Source: an uncultured Ignavibacteriales bacterium (GTDB taxonomy: Bacteria; Bacteroidota; Ignavibacteria; Ignavibacteriales; Melioribacteraceae). Taken from it: a DNA stretch of 34,815 bases. The notes beneath the pieces were generated by a model. The model saw only the letters and a list, made by a program, of their open reading frames with translations. It did not search any database and was not told where the DNA came from. This document shows, piece after piece, positions 25,584 to 33,816 of the stretch. The position numbers were made by a program, and so were the translations under genes. The stretch spans positions 1-34,815 of the forward strand of contig CAMZLW010000046.1 of the NCBI GenBank assembly GCA_947311785.1. The letters run 5' to 3'. Each line of letters opens with the position of its first letter. The stretch's first letter is position 1.

Positions 25584-26255
25584 ATGATGTATAAAGCATT
25601 GGCGTATAAAGAATGGCTAAAAGTTAGATGGTTTGTAATAGGTTCACTAATTATTGAAGTTATGTTGCTGTTCTATATTTTTGGTAATCTCCGTGCGGTT
25701 ATTGAATTTAATGGTGCTGTAGCAATTTGGAGTGCAGTTGTTTATAAAGGACATATGTTTTTTTCTATTCTAAAATATTTGCCATTTATTATTGGCATTG
25801 CAATTTCAGTTGCTCAATATTTGCCTGAAGTTCTAGATATGAAATTAAAGCTAACACTTCATTTACCCATGAAAGAAAATAGAGTTTTACTTTTCTTAAA
25901 TCTTTTTGGTACATCATTGCTCCTTTTACTTTTTCTGCCTCTGGTGCTAATTCTCTTTGTTGGCTCTAGTGTAGCGTTTCCTAGTGAAATTGTAAACGCA
26001 ATGCTACTTACTATTTCTCCATGGTTTTTAGCAGGATTTATTTCCTACTTTTTTGTGTCATCAATTATGATTGAACCAGCTTGGGGCAGAAGGTTAGTTT
26101 TAGCAGTAGTCGGTTTTTTCTTAGCAAACCAATTTCTTACTGGTGTTGGATACGGAAGTTTCCAAAAGGTAATACTTTTTCTATTTATAATCACTTTGTT
26201 ATATAATTATGTTCATATGCTTTCTGGATTAAGATTTAAAAGAGGTGCAAAATGA
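25584..26255 (+). CDS. ABC transporter membrane subunit
   Basis: A 223-residue integral membrane protein with about six helices: WFVIGSLIIEVMLLFYIFGN, ILKYLPFIIGIAISVAQYL, LLFLNLFGTSLLLLLFLPLVLILF, LTISPWFLAGFISYFFVSS, LVLAVVGFFLANQFLTG and VILFLFIITLLYNYVHML. Helix count and the short cytoplasmic N-terminus MYKALAYKEWLKVRW fit ABC-2-type permeases. The next gene overlaps it by four bases (ATGA), so the DUF4857 protein is translated with it. A homodimer with the ATPase is the simplest arrangement. Confidence 0.8.
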   Translation: MMYKALAYKEWLKVRWFVIGSLIIEVMLLFYIFGNLRAVIEFNGAVAIWSAVVYKGHMFFSILKYLPFIIGIAISVAQYLPEVLDMKLKLTLHLPMKENRVLLFLNLFGTSLLLLLFLPLVLILFVGSSVAFPSEIVNAMLLTISPWFLAGFISYFFVSSIMIEPAWGRRLVLAVVGFFLANQFLTGVGYGSFQKVILFLFIITLLYNYVHMLSGLRFKRGAK

Positions 26256-27493
26256 TATTTTCTGCGAAGCTATCTCGGTATTTAGTTTTATTTACTATTG
26301 TAGTTCTCTCTTCAATTATTTTTCCTAAATTCTATTCAATGCTTTTTGATAGAGCCATACCTGGAGTAAGAATTTATTATAGCTCCATAAATCATAATTT
26401 TTTATTTATGCGATATACAGATGGAACCTATACAAGAAAAGACAAAGATGGAAAAATATTTGCACGGGAAGAGTTTGAAAGATTAACACCATTTTTAAGC
26501 TATCGTCAATTAGCATATAGAGAGGAGCTACCAGATTCAATAAGTGGTGTTGCTTTCGATATACAAAAGGTGAGGTTAAATAATATTCAATTAAAGATTA
26601 AACCTACGGCTATTCATAAATATACAATTCCGCTCAATCCATTATTCGAGTCAAACCCTGGAAGACCAGACTTACAAATGCCTAACGAGTTTTTTAGAAT
26701 CTCTGACAAAATGGAATTTATCAATTGTACATCAAATAAAATTGAAACAGAACTTAGCACATTATTCAACAAAGCATTGGTTGAAAAAGGTTTTAGTTTT
26801 CCTGCAAAAGGTATTTATGGAAATCCAACTACGCGAAAGCCATTTGATGAGGGCTATTTTATTATTGATAGCAACAATAAATTGTTTCACTTAAAACGTG
26901 TTAACAACAAGCCTTACGTTAAAAAGATAGAACTTCCAGACGGAGTTAAGGTTGTGTATGCAAGTGTTAGGGAGTTGAACCTAAAAGAGTTTTATGCCAT
27001 ATTAGTTACCGATAATAATAAATTATTTATTGTTTCTTACGATAATTATAAATTAATTGAAGTTCCTTCTGAGGGATATGATAGAAAAAATATGATTTTT
27101 TATTTTAAAGGTAATATGTTTTACCGAGAAATAAGTTTCGTTTCTAACAATAGTATCAAAATTATTGTTACAGATAGAAATTATAAAGTTGTTGATACTT
27201 ACAAAGAGACTTGGCAGACAAACAAAGATAGTTTTGTTGGAGATATTTCAAACTACATTTTCCCTTTTAAACTTTCGTTAACAGATGGCAATAATAGGTT
27301 TGTAAATTTCTACCTTGAGTTTGCTGATTTTAGATTTCTCTTTTTCTCTTTTATTGCTACAATATTTTTCTTCTTCTATAACAAACAGAGAATGGGAAAA
27401 TTTCAACTAAGTCAAGTTGTTGATTTAGTAATTATTTTACTTACTGGAATTTATGGATTGTTGGCAGTTATGTTGATTAGGGAAGAAAAATAG
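26252..27493 (+). CDS. DUF4857 membrane protein, partner of the ABC transporter
   Basis: The protein has an N-terminal helix (YLVLFTIVVLSSIIFPKFYSMLF), a large soluble domain of ~320 residues predicted to face the periplasm, and two C-terminal helices (FRFLFFSFIATIFFFF and VVDLVIILLTGIYGLLAVML). The pattern YTRKDKDGKIFAREEFERLTPFLSYRQLAYREELPDSISGV, HKYTIPLNPLFESNPGRPDLQMPNEFFRI and FSFPAKGIYGNPTTRKPFDEGYFIID matches the DUF4857 family of Bacteroidota, which I know next to ABC ATPases. The central part has propeller-like strands (FHLKRVNNKPYVKKIELPDGVKVVYAS). Its function is not known. Coupling by a 4-base overlap suggests it is an obligate subunit. Confidence 0.85.
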   Translation: MIFSAKLSRYLVLFTIVVLSSIIFPKFYSMLFDRAIPGVRIYYSSINHNFLFMRYTDGTYTRKDKDGKIFAREEFERLTPFLSYRQLAYREELPDSISGVAFDIQKVRLNNIQLKIKPTAIHKYTIPLNPLFESNPGRPDLQMPNEFFRISDKMEFINCTSNKIETELSTLFNKALVEKGFSFPAKGIYGNPTTRKPFDEGYFIIDSNNKLFHLKRVNNKPYVKKIELPDGVKVVYASVRELNLKEFYAILVTDNNKLFIVSYDNYKLIEVPSEGYDRKNMIFYFKGNMFYREISFVSNNSIKIIVTDRNYKVVDTYKETWQTNKDSFVGDISNYIFPFKLSLTDGNNRFVNFYLEFADFRFLFFSFIATIFFFFYNKQRMGKFQLSQVVDLVIILLTGIYGLLAVMLIREEK

Positions 27494-27508
27494 TGAAATA
27501 ACAATTTC

Positions 27509-27539
27509 TTGATTATAAACCTCACTTTAAGTAAATTTG
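27509..27539 (+). promoter_or_regulatory. Promoter of the yceD-rpmF-fab cluster
   Basis: TTG (27509-27511), 20 bases, TAAATTTG (27532-27539): an exact match to the Bacteroidota pattern, 26 bases before the yceD ATG. A second TAAATTTG follows at about 27544-27551. Confidence 0.55.
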
Positions 27540-27565
27540 TAAGCTAAATTTGAATTAGAATGTAG

Positions 27566-28063
27566 ATGAAAATAAAATTTCCAAATTATAAAGATGGTCT
27601 TCACCATTTCGATTTTGAAACAGATGTTGAAGAACTTGGTCTTAAAGAAAAATTTGTAGGAAATGTTCTGTTAAATTGTATGATGGATAAATCATCCACA
27701 CAGATTGTGATTAATTGCAATTTACTAATTAAAGCTAAGTTTGCTTGCGATAGATGTATGGCGGAGTTTGAAAAAGATATTAAAACAGATTTTAGATTAA
27801 TATTTTTTATAACTCATAGCCGTAGTAACGGTGAAGAAAGTGAAAGTGGAATCTATTATTTATCACCAGATGAAGATACAATTGATTTAACAAATGATAC
27901 TGTTGAAAATATTTTGTTAACTCTACCAATGAAAATTCTTTGTGATGAAAATTGCAAAGGGCTTTGTTACGTTTGTGGTGTTAACAAAAACGAAACTGAA
28001 TGCAGTTGCGAAGTTGAAACAAGTAATCCCGTATGGGATAAATTATTGAAATTAAAGAAATAA
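27566..28063 (+). CDS. DUF177 (YceD) protein
   Basis: YceD-family proteins sit immediately before rpmF in most bacteria and are linked to 23S rRNA accumulation in E. coli and plants. This one has two cysteine pairs, CDRCMAEF (about residues 54-61) and CDENCKGLCYVCG..K..ETECSC (about residues 132-152), the latter a likely zinc site found in many members. The central LIFFITHS...YYLSPDEDTIDLTNDTVENILLTLPMKILC block is the conserved core. Its stop is 24 bases before rpmF, so it is the first gene of the lipid-synthesis transcript. Confidence 0.9.
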   Translation: MKIKFPNYKDGLHHFDFETDVEELGLKEKFVGNVLLNCMMDKSSTQIVINCNLLIKAKFACDRCMAEFEKDIKTDFRLIFFITHSRSNGEESESGIYYLSPDEDTIDLTNDTVENILLTLPMKILCDENCKGLCYVCGVNKNETECSCEVETSNPVWDKLLKLKK

Positions 28064-28087
28064 ACTAAATTAATATAAGGCAGTATT

Positions 28088-28267
28088 ATGGCACATCCAA
28101 AACGGAAAATCTCTAAAAGTAGAAGAGATAAAAGAAGAACTCATTACAAAGCAACAGCACCAACATTAACAGCTTGCTCTAACTGTGGCGAAATGAAATT
28201 GAATCACAGAGCATGTGCAAGTTGTGGGTATTATGCTGGTCGCTCAATGTTTGTTCCAGAATCGTAA
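28088..28267 (+). CDS. rpmF: 50S ribosomal protein bL32
   Basis: Fifty-nine residues beginning [22 protein letters not shown], the standard bL32 N-terminus. The zinc knuckle is complete: C30, C33, C43 and C46 in [18 protein letters not shown]. It ends RSMFVPES. An agg is present ahead of the ATG (about 28077-28080). It lies between yceD and plsX, the usual order, which ties ribosome and membrane synthesis in one transcript. Confidence 0.97.
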   Translation: MAHPKRKISKSRRDKRRTHYKATAPTLTACSNCGEMKLNHRACASCGYYAGRSMFVPES

Positions 28268-28279
28268 TTAAAATTTAAA

Positions 28280-29326
28280 ATGGCAAACAACACTAAAGGT
28301 AAGTGTGCTATTGCAATAGATGCAATGGGTGGAGATTTTGCTCCGCACAATGCTGTAGTTGGTGCAATTGAAGCTTTTAATGAAGCAAAAGATTTTGATT
28401 TATTTCTTGTTGGGAAAAAGAGTGAAATTAAAGATGTAATTAAAAAAAACAATCTCAACTTTAATTCTGATTTTATTGTAAATGCAGATCAAGTAATTGA
28501 TATGCACGATCATCCAACAGAAACAATGAGAACTAAACCAAATTCATCAATGGCTGTTGGAACCAAGTTGGTAAAGGACGGAAAGGCACATGCCTTTGTT
28601 AGTGCTGGCAATACTGGTGCAATGGTTGTTAATTCCATTTTTGGTATGGGAAGAATTAAAGGGGTTTCAAGACCCACGCTAACTGCACCATTACCAAATG
28701 CAAATGACCAATTTACTTTTCTTGCCGATGTTGGTGCGTTTGTCGATTCGAAACCTCAACATATTTTTGAGTTTGCTCTGCTCAGTTCAATTTTGCTAAA
28801 AGAAATTTATGGCATTAAAAAACCTCGTGTTGGATTGATGAACGTGGGTGAAGAGGATAGTAAAGGATACAAACTTACTATTGAAACTTCAAAATTACTT
28901 AGAGATTCTGATTTGAATTTTATTGGAAATGTTGAAGGGAATGACATATTTAAAGGAACTGCCGATTTAATTGTTTGCGATGGTTTTATTGGAAACATAC
29001 TTCTTAAATTTGCCGAAAGTATTCCTAACTTTTTAAAAGCGGCAATAAAAAATTACTCCAATAAAAGCACAACAAATAAGTTGCGTGTTGCTCCAATGGT
29101 ATTTCCACCAACCAAACGTGCGTTTAAAGATTCGTTAAGTAAAGCTAACCCCGATAACGTTGGGGGCTTACCGCTATTAGGTGTTAACGGAATTAGTATT
29201 GTTGGGCATGGTTCAAGTTCAGTTCTGGCAATAAAGAATATGGTTTTAGCGGCAAGAGAAATGCACAATAAAAATTTGATAGAAAAAATTAAGGAAGAAC
29301 TTACTAATTATGCAGAAAAGAAATAG
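28280..29326 (+). CDS. plsX: Phosphate acyltransferase PlsX
   Basis: PlsX makes acyl-phosphate from acyl-ACP for phospholipid synthesis and is a peripheral inner-membrane enzyme. The N-terminal AIAIDAMGGDFAPHNAVVGA, the FVSAGNTGAMV segment, RPTLTAPLPN, LMNVGEEDSKG, NFIGNVEGNDIFKG and VCDGFIGNILLKF..ES are all family hallmarks, and the length of 348 residues is normal. Its end overlaps fabH by 17 bases, indicating translational coupling. It begins 12 bases after rpmF. Confidence 0.97.
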   Translation: MANNTKGKCAIAIDAMGGDFAPHNAVVGAIEAFNEAKDFDLFLVGKKSEIKDVIKKNNLNFNSDFIVNADQVIDMHDHPTETMRTKPNSSMAVGTKLVKDGKAHAFVSAGNTGAMVVNSIFGMGRIKGVSRPTLTAPLPNANDQFTFLADVGAFVDSKPQHIFEFALLSSILLKEIYGIKKPRVGLMNVGEEDSKGYKLTIETSKLLRDSDLNFIGNVEGNDIFKGTADLIVCDGFIGNILLKFAESIPNFLKAAIKNYSNKSTTNKLRVAPMVFPPTKRAFKDSLSKANPDNVGGLPLLGVNGISIVGHGSSSVLAIKNMVLAAREMHNKNLIEKIKEELTNYAEKK

Positions 29327-30317
29327 ACTTTATTCCGCTGTTATTACTGGCGTTGGTATGTATGTACCAGAAAAAGTATTAGATAATAAGTATTTTGAAT
29401 CAATTCTTGACACAAATGATGAGTGGATAAGAACACGAACAGGAATTAAAGAAAGAAGAGTCCTCGAAGAAGGTGCCACTAGTCTTTTGGCAACAAAAGC
29501 TGTTGAAGATTTATTAAAGTCAACTAACACAGATCCAATGGATGTTGATGTTATTATTGTTGCAACTGTTACACCCGATATGTTTTTTCCATCAACTGCT
29601 GCTTTGGTTCAAGATAATATTGGAGCAAAAAATGCTTGGGGATACGATTTATCTGCCGCATGTTCTGGATTCCTTTTTGCAATGCAATCTGGTGCCAGTC
29701 TTGTTGAGAGTGGTCAATACAAAAAAGTTATTGTTGTTGGTGCAGAAAAAATGAGTTCTATCCTTGATTATACTGATAGAAACACAGCTATTCTTTTTGG
29801 AGATGGTGCTTCTGCAGTATTATTAGAGCCTTCCGAAGATTTAAGCATTGGTGTGCAAGATTCAATTTTACGAACAGATGGTTCCGGTAGAGATACACTT
29901 TTTATGAAAGGTGGAGGTAGTCTTCGTCCACCAACACACGAAACAGTTGATAACAGAGAGCATTATCTTTATCAAGATGGTAAAGCTGTTTTCAAAGTTG
30001 CTGTTAAAGGAATGGCGGATGTTTCTGTTGAAATTATGGAAAAAGTTGGGCTTAGCAGTAATGACATAGCCTATCTTGTTCCTCATCAAGCAAATTTAAG
30101 GATTATAGACGCTACTGCACGAAGAATGGGTATTGAATCAGAAAAAGTTACAATAAACATTGCTAAATATGGAAACACAACTGCTGGAACTATTCCACTC
30201 TGTTTAACAGAATATTACAGAGATGGAAAATTTAAAAAAGGCGATAACCTAATACTAGCAGCGTTTGGTGCTGGTTATACTTGGGGTGCAATGCACATTG
30301 TATGGGGAATTGATTAA
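29310..30317 (+). CDS. fabH: 3-oxoacyl-ACP synthase III
   Basis: FabH starts fatty-acid synthesis by condensing an acyl-CoA with malonyl-ACP. The catalytic triad is intact: C118 (SAACSGF), H259 (VPHQANLR) and N289 (KYGNTTAGT). The N-terminal AVITGVGMYVPEKVLDN, DEWIRTRTGIKERR and C-terminal AFGAGYTWGAMHIVWG are standard. The ATG at 29310 lies inside plsX, and the family pattern supports it. The next gene begins at the base after its stop codon. Confidence 0.97.
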   Translation: MQKRNRLYSAVITGVGMYVPEKVLDNKYFESILDTNDEWIRTRTGIKERRVLEEGATSLLATKAVEDLLKSTNTDPMDVDVIIVATVTPDMFFPSTAALVQDNIGAKNAWGYDLSAACSGFLFAMQSGASLVESGQYKKVIVVGAEKMSSILDYTDRNTAILFGDGASAVLLEPSEDLSIGVQDSILRTDGSGRDTLFMKGGGSLRPPTHETVDNREHYLYQDGKAVFKVAVKGMADVSVEIMEKVGLSSNDIAYLVPHQANLRIIDATARRMGIESEKVTINIAKYGNTTAGTIPLCLTEYYRDGKFKKGDNLILAAFGAGYTWGAMHIVWGID

Positions 30318-31229
30318 GTGAGTAAAATTGCATTTGTATTTCCTGGTCAAGGTTCGCAGTATGTAGGTATGGGAAAGGATTTATACAATTCCTCCAAAGA
30401 GCTTATGGATAGTGCAAATTCGGCTATTGGAATTTCTTTAACAGACATTATGTTCAATGGTCCTGTGGATTTATTAAAGCAAACAGATAATACTCAACCT
30501 GCTATATTTCTTCATAGTGTTGCAATATTAAATAAAATTAAAAACTTGAAACCTGATATGGTTGCAGGGCATTCTCTCGGAGAGTATTCTGCCCTTGTTG
30601 CTGCTGGTGCAATTGATGTAATTGACGCTATCAAACTTGTGCGAACTCGTGGCGAAGCAATGTTACAAGCTGGTATTGAGAAGCCTGGAACTATGGCTGC
30701 TGTTATTGGATTAAGTCCAGAAAAAGTTGATGCAATTTGTGAAGAAGTATCTAAAACTAATATTGTTCAAAGTGCCAACTTTAATTCTCCAGGACAAGTT
30801 GTAATTTCTGGTTCTATTAATGGCGTTCACTCTGCAATGGCTCTAGCTAAAGAGGGTGGTGCAAAGTTGGTAAAAGAATTAGTTGTAAGCGGAGCATTTC
30901 ACTCACCACTAATGGCGTCTGCAAAAGAACAGCTTTTAGAAAAATTAAACAGAACAGACATTAATAACACTTCAATTCCAGTTTACGCAAATGTTACTGC
31001 TAAAGCTGTTACTGAAAATAATGAGATTAGTAAATTATTGTTTGAACAATTATCCGCCCCAGTTAGATGGGAAGAAACAATTAAAAATATGATTGCTGAT
31101 GGTGCAACTAAGTTTTACGAAATTGGACCAGGTAAGGTTTTACAGGGTTTAATTAAACGAATAGATAAAACAGTAGAAATTTTTGGAATAGAAAAACTTG
31201 AAGATTTCGAGTCTTTTGATATTTCTTAG
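30318..31229 (+). CDS. fabD: Malonyl-CoA:ACP transacylase
   Basis: FabD loads malonyl groups on acyl carrier protein. The nucleophile S86 is in GHSLGEYSAL and the catalytic histidine H195 in GAFHSPLM. The N-terminal FVFPGQGSQYVGMG and the mid-protein QSANFNSPGQVVISG are typical. The start is GTG, directly abutting the fabH stop (TAA then GTG), so it relies on coupling rather than a separate ribosome binding site. Length, 303 residues, is normal. Confidence 0.97.
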   Translation: MSKIAFVFPGQGSQYVGMGKDLYNSSKELMDSANSAIGISLTDIMFNGPVDLLKQTDNTQPAIFLHSVAILNKIKNLKPDMVAGHSLGEYSALVAAGAIDVIDAIKLVRTRGEAMLQAGIEKPGTMAAVIGLSPEKVDAICEEVSKTNIVQSANFNSPGQVVISGSINGVHSAMALAKEGGAKLVKELVVSGAFHSPLMASAKEQLLEKLNRTDINNTSIPVYANVTAKAVTENNEISKLLFEQLSAPVRWEETIKNMIADGATKFYEIGPGKVLQGLIKRIDKTVEIFGIEKLEDFESFDIS

Positions 31230-31261
31230 AATATTCTATAATTAATGCAAGTGGAAATATA

Positions 31262-31282
31262 ATACGCTATATCGTATATTTA
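31262..31282. promoter_or_regulatory. Small dyad and -7-like element before fabG
   Basis: atacg (31262-31266) and cgtat (31273-31277) form an inverted repeat, and TATATTTA (31275-31282) resembles the -7 promoter element 43 bases before the fabG ATG. The -33 position has only TGG. This is the largest gap between genes in the fab cluster apart from the 84-base acpP-fabF gap and the fabF-rnc gap, so an internal promoter is possible. Confidence 0.3.
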
Positions 31283-31324
31283 TTTCTTAAAAAAATAAAA
31301 AAGTAGTTTTAAAGGTTTACAAAA

Positions 31325-32083
31325 ATGGAAGAAAGAAAATTAAGAGCAATTATAACTGGCGGTTCTCGCGGAATTGGTAAAGCAATTTTAGTTGAATTGG
31401 CAAAAAGAAATTGTATTAGTGTTATGTTCTCGGATGTTGCTGTTGAAGGAGATGATTTTAATGCACACGCAAAAAAGATAGAAGATGAAATTGGAAACGG
31501 AACCAAAGTTTATGGTTTCAAGGCAGATGCCTCAAAGTTTGATGAAGCCGAAGCAACTATTGCTGAAGCCGTTGAAAAAATGGGCGGTGTTGATATAATG
31601 ATTAACAATGCTGGTATTACACGAGATAATTTGTTAATGAGAATGACGGAAGCTGATTTTGATTTAGTAATAAATATAAATCTTAAAAGCGTTTTCAATT
31701 ATACAAAAGCTGCTATGCGACCAATGATGAAGCAACGTTACGGTAAAATTGTAAATATTGCGTCAGTTGTTGGGTTAATGGGTAACGCAGGGCAAGCAAA
31801 CTACTCAGCATCAAAAGCTGGAGTTATTGGATTTACAAAAACAATGGCAAGAGAATTATCTTCTCGTAACATTAATGTAAATGCAATTGCACCTGGTTTT
31901 ATCGAAACAGATATGACTTCAAAGTTAAATGATAATCAAAAAGAAGCATTACTTACAAATGTCCCATTAAAAAGAATGGGTCAACCTGAAGATATAGCTA
32001 AAGCTGTTGCATTTTTATGTAGCTCTGATGCTGATTATATTACAGGTCAGGTTCTAACTGTTGATGGTGGAATGGTAATGTAG
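31325..32083 (+). CDS. fabG: 3-oxoacyl-ACP reductase
   Basis: FabG reduces 3-oxoacyl-ACP with NADPH. The short-chain dehydrogenase motifs are all present: GGSRGIGKA near residue 11 for the cofactor, NNAGITRDNL, catalytic S147 (NIASVVG), Y160 and K164 (YSASK), and PGFIETDMT. It ends ITGQVLTVDGGMVM as expected. There are four to five extra N-terminal residues (MEERK) compared with the shortest members. Confidence 0.97.
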   Translation: MEERKLRAIITGGSRGIGKAILVELAKRNCISVMFSDVAVEGDDFNAHAKKIEDEIGNGTKVYGFKADASKFDEAEATIAEAVEKMGGVDIMINNAGITRDNLLMRMTEADFDLVININLKSVFNYTKAAMRPMMKQRYGKIVNIASVVGLMGNAGQANYSASKAGVIGFTKTMARELSSRNINVNAIAPGFIETDMTSKLNDNQKEALLTNVPLKRMGQPEDIAKAVAFLCSSDADYITGQVLTVDGGMVM

Positions 32084-32120
32084 TTTTATAAATGAATCCA
32101 ATAAAACATAAGGAGTTAAA

Positions 32121-32354
32121 ATGGATATCGAAGCAAAAGTAAAAGAAATAATTATGGACAAACTAGGCGTTGAAGAATCTCAAATTTCTAACGAAGCATC
32201 ATTTACAAATGATCTTGGTGCAGATTCACTAGACATCGTTGAATTAGTTATGGGTTTTGAATCAGAATTTGATGTGTCAATTCCTGATGAAGATGCTGAA
32301 AAAATTGGTACTGTTGGCGACGCAGTAAAATATTTAACTGAACTAAAAGGTTAA
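32121..32354 (+). CDS. acpP: Acyl carrier protein
   Basis: ACP carries growing acyl chains on a 4'-phosphopantetheine attached to S36 in [11 protein letters not shown]. The 77-residue acidic helical protein has the standard [11 protein letters not shown] and [23 protein letters not shown] sequences. A good aaggag ribosome binding site precedes the ATG. It is followed by a strong hairpin that probably lets ACP be made in excess over FabF. Confidence 0.98.
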   Translation: MDIEAKVKEIIMDKLGVEESQISNEASFTNDLGADSLDIVELVMGFESEFDVSIPDEDAEKIGTVGDAVKYLTELKG

Positions 32355-32366
32355 TTTTAGTTTTTT

Positions 32367-32417
32367 GAGACTGTTGCAAAAGTTTAAATATTTACTTTTG
32401 AAACAGTCTCTTTTTTT
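32367..32417 (+). terminator. Terminator or attenuator between acpP and fabF
   Basis: gagactgttgcaaaagt (32367-32383) pairs with acttttgaaacagtctc (32394-32410), 16 of 17 positions, with a 10-base loop, followed by seven Ts (32411-32417). It is a textbook intrinsic terminator, yet fabF follows 21 bases later with only a ribosome binding site between. Confidence 0.8.
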
Positions 32418-32438
32418 ATTTTTCAAGGAGATTTTAGA

Positions 32439-33683
32439 ATGAGTGTTAGACGTGTTGTAATTACAGGGCTTGGAGCAATTACCCCAATTGGAAATAATGT
32501 AAAAGATTTTTGGAGTGGATTATTAGAAGGTAAAAATGGTGCTGCATTAATTACAAAATTTGATACAGAAAAATTTGCAACAAAATTTGCTTGTGAAGTA
32601 AAAGACTTTAATGTTGAAGATTATATTGACAAGAAAGAAGCCAGACGAATGGACCCATACACTCAATTTGCAATTGCAAGTTCTACAATGGCAATGGAAG
32701 ATGCTAATTTTGATATGGATAAAATAGACACTGAACGTTTTGGTGTTATTTATGGAAGTGGTATTGGTGGAATGGATACATTTGAGACACAAACCGAAAA
32801 TTATCTAAAAGGTGGACCGCGACGAATTTCCCCGTTTTTTATACCTATGATGATTTCAGATATTGCGGCAGGACAAATTTCAATTAGATATGGTTTGAAA
32901 GGTCCAAACTATGCCACTACTTCTGCTTGTGCAACCTCAACACATGCTATTGCAGATGCATTTTTTATGATTCAACGTGGCTCTGCCGATTTGATGGTTT
33001 CTGGTGGTGCAGAAGCTTCTATTACTCCTATGGCTATTGGTGGATTTAATTCTGCTCGTGCTATTTCAACTTGGAACGACAGACCTACAGAAGCATCTCG
33101 CCCTTTCGATAAAGATAGAACTGGCTTCGTTATGGGCGAAGGCTCGGCAACTCTTATTTTAGAAGAATTAGAGCATGCTAAAAAACGTGGTGCAAAAATT
33201 TATGCCGAAATAATAGGTGCTGGTTTAACTGGCGATGCATATCATGTTACCGCTCCTGCTCCAGATGGTGAAGGTGCTTTCCGTTCAATGCGTGAGGCTT
33301 TACGCGATGGTGGAATAGAGCCTGAAGCTGTAGATTATATTAATGCTCATGGAACTTCAACAAAGCTAAATGATTTAAACGAAACAAAAGCTATTAAAAA
33401 ATTATTTGGAGAGCATGCATACAAACTTGCAATTAGCTCTACTAAGTCTATGACTGGGCATCTATTAGGTGCTACTGGTGCTTTAGAATCAATTGTTTGT
33501 ATTCTTGCAATTAATAACTCAATAATTCCTCCTACAATAAACTTAGATGAGCCAGACCCAGAATGCGATTTGGATTATACTCCTAAAGTAGCAGCTGAAA
33601 AGAATATTGAGTATGCATTAACAAATACTTTCGGATTTGGTGGTCATAACTCAACATTACTATTTAAAAAATATTCTGAGTAA
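32439..33683 (+). CDS. fabF: 3-oxoacyl-ACP synthase II
   Basis: FabF elongates acyl-ACP with malonyl-ACP. The catalytic residues C164 (TSACATST), H304 (NAHGTSTKLND) and H341 (KSMTGHLLGA) are present, together with RVVITGLGAITPIG at the N-terminus and NTFGFGGHNSTLLFKK at the C-terminus. Length, 414 residues, is normal. The ribosome binding site aaggag (32425-32430) is strong, and the upstream terminator-like hairpin makes its expression depend on read-through or a promoter I do not see. Confidence 0.97.
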   Translation: MSVRRVVITGLGAITPIGNNVKDFWSGLLEGKNGAALITKFDTEKFATKFACEVKDFNVEDYIDKKEARRMDPYTQFAIASSTMAMEDANFDMDKIDTERFGVIYGSGIGGMDTFETQTENYLKGGPRRISPFFIPMMISDIAAGQISIRYGLKGPNYATTSACATSTHAIADAFFMIQRGSADLMVSGGAEASITPMAIGGFNSARAISTWNDRPTEASRPFDKDRTGFVMGEGSATLILEELEHAKKRGAKIYAEIIGAGLTGDAYHVTAPAPDGEGAFRSMREALRDGGIEPEAVDYINAHGTSTKLNDLNETKAIKKLFGEHAYKLAISSTKSMTGHLLGATGALESIVCILAINNSIIPPTINLDEPDPECDLDYTPKVAAEKNIEYALTNTFGFGGHNSTLLFKKYSE

Positions 33684-33719
33684 TTTTTTTTACTTGGCAA
33701 GTAACTATTAATCACTGTC

Positions 33720-33744
33720 ATTCCCGCACGTTTTTAGCGGGAAT
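33720..33744. repeat. Short GC-rich hairpin between fabF and rnc
   Basis: attcccgc (33720-33727) pairs with gcgggaat (33737-33744), loop of 9. No T-run follows directly. It resembles the short 'attcccgc...gcgggaat' palindromes scattered in many bacterial genomes, and a degenerate relative may lie at about 20113-20136. Confidence 0.55.
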
Positions 33745-33816
33745 CTCTTTAAGATTATAGAATTTCAGAAAACTATTTGTGCATCATTTTGATTAAAACA
33801 ATCTAATTTATACAAT

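Noticed and set aside
22568-27493. nos (nitrous oxide reductase) cluster suggested by a NosR-like protein next to an ABC ATPase and permease
   Set aside because: There is no NosZ, NosD or NosL; the third ABC gene is DUF4857 and the Fe-S protein has an HMA-like tail rather than an FMN-binding domain.
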